Positions 59,681 through 64,000 of a DNA stretch of 64,000 nucleotides are shown here, in pieces (position 1 is the stretch's first letter; every line of letters starts with the position of its first letter). Origin of the DNA: WTGJ01 sp965237765. Lineage in GTDB: Bacteria > Chloroflexota > Anaerolineae > Aggregatilineales > Phototrophicaceae. The translations under genes and the position numbers were made by a program. The stretch covers positions 744,001 through 808,000 of the forward strand of contig OZ250157.1 of NCBI GenBank assembly GCA_965237765.1, in the 5' to 3' direction. Below the pieces are notes generated by a model, which saw only the letters and a list, made by a program, of their open reading frames with translations, was not told the DNA's origin and did no database searches.

Positions 59681-61209
59681 GCGAAGCGGGCGCGTTTCTC
59701 GGCATCGATATCAGCACCACCGCCGCCAAGGCCCTGCTCTTGGATGTACGTGGCCACCTCCTCGCCAGCACCAGCGCGCCGCAAGCCCTCCTCCAACCCC
59801 GCCCGGGCTGGACGGAGCAGCACCCCGCAAGTTGGTGGGAGGGCATCGTGGCGGCCATTCGCGCCGCGTTGGCGGAGAGTGGCATCCGCGGCGAGAGCGT
59901 CCGCGCCATCGGCCTCACCGGGCAAATGCACGGCCTCGTCTTGCTGGATGCCACGGGTGAAGTGTTGCGGCCAGCTATCCTCTGGAACGACCAACGCACC
60001 GCCGACCAATGCGCGGAGATCACGCGGCGCGTCGGCGCCGAGCGGTTGTTATCCCTGAGCGGCAACCCGGCCCTGACCGGTTTCACCGCGCCGAAAATCC
60101 TCTGGGTGCGCGAACACGAACCCAAGATCTTCGCCCGCGCCGCGCAGATTCTGTTGCCGAAGGATTACATCCGCTACCGCCTCAGTAGCGAATACGCGAC
60201 AGACCTGGCCGGCGCATCCGGCACCTCCCTGCTAAATGTCGCCGCGCGCGCCTGGAGCGAGGAAATCTGCGCCGCGCTCGAGGTTCCGCTCGCCTGGTTG
60301 CCACCGGTACACGAGGGCACAGCCATCACGAGCGTCGTGAGCGCAGCGGCGGCCGCAGCCACCGGCTTGCGCGCCGGCACACCCATCGTCGCCGGTGGCG
60401 GAGACCAGGCAGCGGGCGCGGTGGGTATGGGTTGCGTGGCCCCGGGCACGACCGGCGTCACGCTCGGCACCTCGGGCGTGGTCTTCGCGCCGTTGGCCGG
60501 CTTTGACGCGGCGGCGGTGGCCGCCCTGGCGGGTCGCCTGCACACATTCTGCCACGCCGCGCCAGGCCTCTGGCATTATATGGGCGTCATGCTGAGCGCC
60601 GCCGGCAGCCTGCAATGGTATCGCGACGCGCTCGCGCCCGATATGCCCTTTGACGCCCTGTTGACGGAAGCGGAGACGATCCCGGCGGGCAGCGAGGGCC
60701 TCGTATTCCTGCCCTACCTCAGCGGCGAGCGCACACCACACCCGGACCCGCTGGCGCGCGGCGCCTTCGTCGGAATCTCCGCGCGCCATAGCCGCGGACA
60801 CCTGACGCGCGCGGTCCTGGAAGGCGTCGCCTTCGGCTTGCGTGATGGCTTCGCCCTGCTGGAAGAAGCCGGTCTATCCCCGGATGAGGAATTGCGCGTC
60901 AGTGGCGGCGGCACGCGCAGCGGGTTATGGCAGCAGATCGTCGCCGACGCGCTGGGGCGGCCGCTGGTCAATGTGAACACACCGGAAGCGGGGGCATTCG
61001 GCGCGGCGCTGCTGGCGGCAGTGGGCGTGGGAGAATTTGCCTCGGTAGCGGACGCTTGCAACGCCTGGGTCGCGCGCGGAGAGGAGGTGCCTGTCAGCGA
61101 AAACGCCAACTCCTATGCTGCCCTTTATCCGCGTTTCCGATCTCTCTACCCTCGCCTGCGGGATTGGTTCGCCGCCGCCGAGGCCCCAGCTAACCCGCCA
61201 GCAATGTGA
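59677..61209 (+). CDS. xylB: Xylulokinase
   Basis: Phosphorylates D-xylulose, 510 residues. FGGY-family kinase: FLGIDISTTAAKALLLDV phosphate loop, GLTGQMHGLVLLD, RPAILWNDQRTADQC, LPKDYIRYRLS, AGGGDQAAGAVG, TLGTSGVVFA, and FLPYLSGERTPHPDPLARG with VSGGGTRSGLWQQIVADALG. Completes conversion of xylose to xylulose 5-phosphate. Its 3' end overlaps the histidine-kinase gene on the other strand by 20 bases. Confidence 0.95.
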   Translation: MSEAGAFLGIDISTTAAKALLLDVRGHLLASTSAPQALLQPRPGWTEQHPASWWEGIVAAIRAALAESGIRGESVRAIGLTGQMHGLVLLDATGEVLRPAILWNDQRTADQCAEITRRVGAERLLSLSGNPALTGFTAPKILWVREHEPKIFARAAQILLPKDYIRYRLSSEYATDLAGASGTSLLNVAARAWSEEICAALEVPLAWLPPVHEGTAITSVVSAAAAAATGLRAGTPIVAGGGDQAAGAVGMGCVAPGTTGVTLGTSGVVFAPLAGFDAAAVAALAGRLHTFCHAAPGLWHYMGVMLSAAGSLQWYRDALAPDMPFDALLTEAETIPAGSEGLVFLPYLSGERTPHPDPLARGAFVGISARHSRGHLTRAVLEGVAFGLRDGFALLEEAGLSPDEELRVSGGGTRSGLWQQIVADALGRPLVNVNTPEAGAFGAALLAAVGVGEFASVADACNAWVARGEEVPVSENANSYAALYPRFRSLYPRLRDWFAAAEAPANPPAM

Positions 61210-62224
61210 AGGCGAAATGCCCGCCGCCGCCCTGGTTCACCTCCGCCCAGATGCGCCCGCCGTGCGCCTCGACGATATGGCGGCAGATCGCCAAACCCAA
61301 CCCCACGCCATCCCCGCGCGAACGCGATTCGTCCAGCTGATAAAAGCGCTCGAAGATGCGCGTCGTCTGGTCGGCCGGCACGCCAGGGCCAGTATCGCGC
61401 ACGGTAACGGTGATTTCTTCGCCCGTCTCTTCCGCCATGAAAAATATTTCGCCGCCCTTCGGCGTCCATTTCAGCGCGTTGTTCAATAGATTCATTAGCA
61501 CACGCCGCAGCTGGTCCTGGTCGGCGAGCGCGCTGGTTTCCCCGCCAACACGGTTATGAATGGTGACGCCGACTAGCTCGCGCCGCTCTTCCTCGCGCGC
61601 GCAGACTTCCCAAACCAGCTTCCGCAAGCCCACCGGCTGCATCCGCAAGAGCACCTGCCCCGTCTCCATCATGGAGAGCATCAGCAATTCTTCCGCGAGG
61701 TGTTGCAGCGAATCTGTCTCTCGCTGAATGGCGCGCAGGCTGGAGATGCTATCTTCGCGCTTGGGGCGTTCTTTTTCGTGAAAGAGACTCTCGATGATGA
61801 TGCGAATGCTGGAGATCGGTGTGCGCAGCTCATGCGAGATATTTGCGACCATATCTCGCCGCGCGCGGTTAAGGCGCACCAATTCACTGATATCCTGCAA
61901 AGAAACGCCGATTCGGGCGCGTTTGCCCGTCAGCAAACGCAGTCGCGCGCGATAAGGGCGTTCGGCGATGTGAATTTGCTCGATCAACTCGGTTTCGCCC
62001 AGGCGCTGCATGTCAACGACGAGCGCGGCCAGCTCAGGCGAGGGCAAGGCCACGCGCAAGGGCAAGCCAATGAGCGGCTGCGCGCACAATTGCTTGGCGG
62101 CCTGGTTTGCTACGCGCACGGTGCCCCGCTCATCCAGCACGAAAAGCGCCTCCTCAGCAAAATCGGCCAGCGCGCGCAGGTTTTCAGCCGGCCTCGTGAG
62201 AAGCGATCGCCAATATTCAGCCAT
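61190..62224 (-). CDS. PhoR-like sensor histidine kinase without membrane segments
   Basis: 344 residues from ATG 62224, ten bases after the regulator stop; a longer frame overlaps the regulator gene. N-terminal PAS-like domain (ALADFAEEALFVLDERGTVRVANQAAKQL), dimerisation helix with phospho-His131 in VANISHELRTPISSI, then a HATPase with NLLNNALKWTP, DTGPGVP and GDGVGLGLAICRHIVEAHGG. No transmembrane helix is seen, so it senses a cytoplasmic cue. PhoR/PhoB homology suggests phosphate or general stress, not proven. Confidence 0.9.
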   Translation of the reverse strand: MAEYWRSLLTRPAENLRALADFAEEALFVLDERGTVRVANQAAKQLCAQPLIGLPLRVALPSPELAALVVDMQRLGETELIEQIHIAERPYRARLRLLTGKRARIGVSLQDISELVRLNRARRDMVANISHELRTPISSIRIIIESLFHEKERPKREDSISSLRAIQRETDSLQHLAEELLMLSMMETGQVLLRMQPVGLRKLVWEVCAREEERRELVGVTIHNRVGGETSALADQDQLRRVLMNLLNNALKWTPKGGEIFFMAEETGEEITVTVRDTGPGVPADQTTRIFERFYQLDESRSRGDGVGLGLAICRHIVEAHGGRIWAEVNQGGGGHFAFTLLAG

Positions 62225-62234
62225 CAGCGAACCA

Positions 62235-62933
62235 TCAACTGTCCTGGAAGCGATAGCCGACGCCGCGCACGGTGACGATACGTTGTGGGTTCGGCGGGTC
62301 GTCCTCGAGTTTGATGCGCAAGCGCCGCACATGCACATCCACCGTCCGCACCTCGCGCTCACCGATATATTCGTAATTCCAGACCTTTGTCAGCAGCAAA
62401 TCGCGCGAGAGCACGACATTCGGGTTGCGCATCAGCTCAGTGAGCAGGTCAAATTCTTTGTTGCTCAGCTGCAACTCCTGCCCATCGCGGAAGCAACGGC
62501 GGCTGCGCAGATTGACGCGCACACCGGCGCCTTCGAGGAGCTCGGTTTCACCCACCTCTGGTTCCCGCGCGCGCCGCAAGAGGGCGCGGACGCGCGCCAA
62601 CAACTCACCCAGAGCGAAAGGCTTGACGACGTAATCATCGGCGCCCGTCTCCAGGCCGATGATCTTATCTACTTCGGTGCCACGCGCGGTGAGCATGAGG
62701 ATGGGGATATGCGCCGTTTCCGGGTTGCGCCGCAAAATGCGACAGATGCTAATCCCATCCAGCCCGGGCAGCATGATATCCAGCAGCAGCAAATCAGGCG
62801 GATGTTCCTGGGCGAGCGCGAGGCCATGTTCGCCATCCAGCGCCGTATCGACCTTCATGCCTTCCCGGCGCAAAGCGTTGGCCAGCTTTTCGCAGAGCGT
62901 GCGTTCATCCTCAATGATCAAGATGCGCTTCAT
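62235..62933 (-). CDS. OmpR/PhoB-family response regulator
   Basis: 232 residues. Receiver domain with acidic pair in IIEDE, phospho-acceptor Asp52 in LLLLDIMLPGLDG, Thr in MLTARGTE and Lys in VKPF. The C-terminal winged helix includes LSNKEFDLLTELMRNPNVVLSRDLLLTKVWNYEYIGEREVRTVDVHVRRLR. Paired with the kinase ten bases downstream, and overlapping the P1-family peptidase gene upstream by four bases. Confidence 0.94.
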   Translation of the reverse strand: MKRILIIEDERTLCEKLANALRREGMKVDTALDGEHGLALAQEHPPDLLLLDIMLPGLDGISICRILRRNPETAHIPILMLTARGTEVDKIIGLETGADDYVVKPFALGELLARVRALLRRAREPEVGETELLEGAGVRVNLRSRRCFRDGQELQLSNKEFDLLTELMRNPNVVLSRDLLLTKVWNYEYIGEREVRTVDVHVRRLRIKLEDDPPNPQRIVTVRGVGYRFQDS

Positions 62934-63931
62934 GAGCCCCTCCCAACCGCCTCATGGATGGCACGGACGCCACCGAGGGTGGTCGCTGCGCGGCAGGCTC
63001 GGCGGATGGCGAGGGCGACGACGGCTGCGGCCACCATGCCAATTACGCTAACGTTGGCACTTACTTCGCCACTCGCCAGCGCGAAAATCGTATCGCCATC
63101 GTGCATGGTATGCGCGGGCAATACCGCGCGCGCAATGCCATTATGCGCCATTTGTGCCACTTTGTTTACCTCGGCCTTGCTGAGGCGCGCGTTGGTCGCG
63201 ACGGCGCCGATAACAGTATTTTCCCGCGGGTTGGGGCCACACTCCACCACACGCGCCAGGCGGCGGAAGGCGACGCCCGGCCCTTCGAAGCCATGTCCAT
63301 CGCGCCGCCGCAGACCGGCCAGCACTGCGCCATTTTCATCCAATACGTCACCGACGGCATTGACGACCATTAGCGCCGCCACTTTCAGCTCGGAATCCAG
63401 CGCCTCGCACGCCGAGCCGACTCCGCCTTTGCTGGCGAAATCGTTGCCGCGTAGGCCACCGACGCGCGCGCCCGTCCCCGCACCGACAGAGCCTTCCGCC
63501 ACTGGCGCATCTGTTGCGGCCAGGCAAGCTTCGTAACCCATTGCGGCGTCCGGGCGGATGTCGGCAGCGCCAACCAACAGGTCGAAGATGATAGCCGCGG
63601 GCACGATCGGCACTAGCATGCCTGCGCGTGCCTGATAACCGACGCCGCGCTCTTCGAGGAAGCGCATCGCCCCATCGGCCGCGCCCAGGCCATAGGCGCT
63701 GCCGCCAGCGAGCATCACGGCGTGAACTTCCTGCATCCCCCGCGTGGGACGTAGCGTATCCGTTTCCCGCGTGCCGGGGCCACCGCCACGCTGGTCGACG
63801 CCGCCGACCGTATTCGGCGGGCAGAGCACGACCGTGCAGCCCGTCGCCGCCTCACTCCGCGTGGCGTGTCCAACGCGAAAGCCGGGGATGGCGGTAAGGG
63901 TGTCATTTTCGGACATCAGCGAATCCATCAT
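62930..63931 (-). CDS. P1-family (DmpA/S58-type) peptidase
   Basis: 333 residues from ATG 63931, chosen because it overlaps the previous gene's stop (ATGATG); starts at 63940 and 63916 are possible. Ntn-type aminopeptidase fold: IPGFRVGHATRSEAATGCTVVL, GGVDQRGGGPGTRETD, AVMLAGGSAYGLGAADGAMRFLEE and the self-processing Thr region in MHDGDTIFALASG. Family members release N-terminal D- or L-residues or act as beta-aminopeptidases. Probably cotranscribed with the two-component genes. Confidence 0.88.
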   Translation of the reverse strand: MMDSLMSENDTLTAIPGFRVGHATRSEAATGCTVVLCPPNTVGGVDQRGGGPGTRETDTLRPTRGMQEVHAVMLAGGSAYGLGAADGAMRFLEERGVGYQARAGMLVPIVPAAIIFDLLVGAADIRPDAAMGYEACLAATDAPVAEGSVGAGTGARVGGLRGNDFASKGGVGSACEALDSELKVAALMVVNAVGDVLDENGAVLAGLRRRDGHGFEGPGVAFRRLARVVECGPNPRENTVIGAVATNARLSKAEVNKVAQMAHNGIARAVLPAHTMHDGDTIFALASGEVSANVSVIGMVAAAVVALAIRRACRAATTLGGVRAIHEAVGRGS

Positions 63932-64000
63932 GCCGCGCATTCTCCCGCGAATGGGATATCCACCGCATATTCCCAGGGTCGGCCCTGCTCATCCAGGGCG
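63928..64000 (-). CDS. C-terminal end of an upstream gene (partial)
   Basis: The minus strand is open from the window edge and reads ALDEQGRPWEYAVDIPFAG and then ECAA before a stop that overlaps the P1-peptidase start. Only about 23 residues are visible, too few to assign. It is the next gene upstream in the same operon. Confidence 0.5.
   Translation of the reverse strand, partial: ALDEQGRPWEYAVDIPFAGECAA

Noticed and set aside
62010..63536. 508-codon plus-strand ORF opposite the histidine kinase, response regulator and P1 peptidase
   Set aside because: It is antisense to three well-identified genes, spans their boundaries and has a biased composition with no recognisable domain; a GC-rich shadow frame.

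Overview
The window is bacterial and dense in genes, with few gaps over 200 bases, frequent ATGA or GTGA stop/start overlaps and many GTG or TTG starts. From about 14.4 kb onward it is uniformly GC-rich. It carries core genes such as gyrB, ligA, polX, rpsF, rpsR, lgt, pdxS and a YifB/ComM ATPase. It also has secreted SH3b-repeat proteins, a parvulin with a long Thr/Ser/Pro-rich insert, YfhO-type and mannosyltransferase-type membrane proteins, and isolated ribosomal and metabolic genes. This mix suggests a Chloroflexota-like organism, but that placement is inference from gene content and style; no rRNA is present to confirm it.

Region 1 (1-14.3 kb) has lower GC and looks like an accessory, rearranged island for peptide uptake and breakdown. 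On the + strand lie a DppBCDF-type ABC transporter and two tandem S33 alpha/beta hydrolases, copies of one ~1.1 kb unit. On the - strand lie an S9 peptidase, a GntR/FCD regulator, a second DppB-type permease and a DppC gene cut after 54 codons, next to the duplicated hydrolase. A short FAD/NAD-binding relic lies between the two hydrolases. A thiamine-diphosphate enzyme gene (9990-14334) is interrupted by a ~2.7 kb AT-richer insert. The insert encodes a two-domain multicopper oxidase, a ZIP-family metal permease and a truncated small membrane protein. Its promoter (TTGACA-17-TAAAAT) contains a close match to the DtxR/IdeR metal-repressor box.

Region 2 (14.4-25.7 kb) holds a ComM-like ATPase, three tandem EamA/DMT transporters, pdxS (no pdxT beside it), gyrB, polX and ligA.

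Region 3 (25.7-32.8 kb) contains a segmental duplication. Two copies of a two-gene cassette encode a small secreted Cys-rich peptide and a membrane-anchored Pro/Tyr-rich protein. They are separated by a chimeric mtnA-ligA ORF, which is the scar of the duplication, and by an RlmI-like methyltransferase. Sulfur and adenosyl salvage genes follow (mtnA, a PfkB kinase, ahcY).

Region 4 (32.8-43.3 kb) has a large secreted eight-repeat SH3b-like protein, then a run of genes probably for surface polysaccharide: an RMD-type SDR enzyme, TatD, GT2, GT4, a YfhO-like protein and an O-antigen ligase/polymerase-like protein. Region 5 (43.4-56 kb) has rpsF-rpsR without ssb or rplI, a parvulin foldase, a serine beta-lactamase-fold hydrolase, tRNA-Pro(CGG), a CDP-alcohol phosphotransferase, lgt, a GH39-like membrane-anchored protein, a GT39/PMT-like protein, a TIGR01777 SDR, an M42 peptidase and a secreted propeller-like protein. 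Region 6 (56-64 kb) has a thiolase and small zinc-ribbon protein, xylose catabolism (xylA, a mutarotase-fold protein, xylB), a soluble PhoR/PhoB-like two-component pair, a P1-family peptidase and the end of one more gene.

The best candidates for something undescribed are the duplicated Cys-rich peptide/membrane-protein cassette, one copy with an 11-base G tract in its promoter region, and the metal-box-controlled MCO-ZIP insert.
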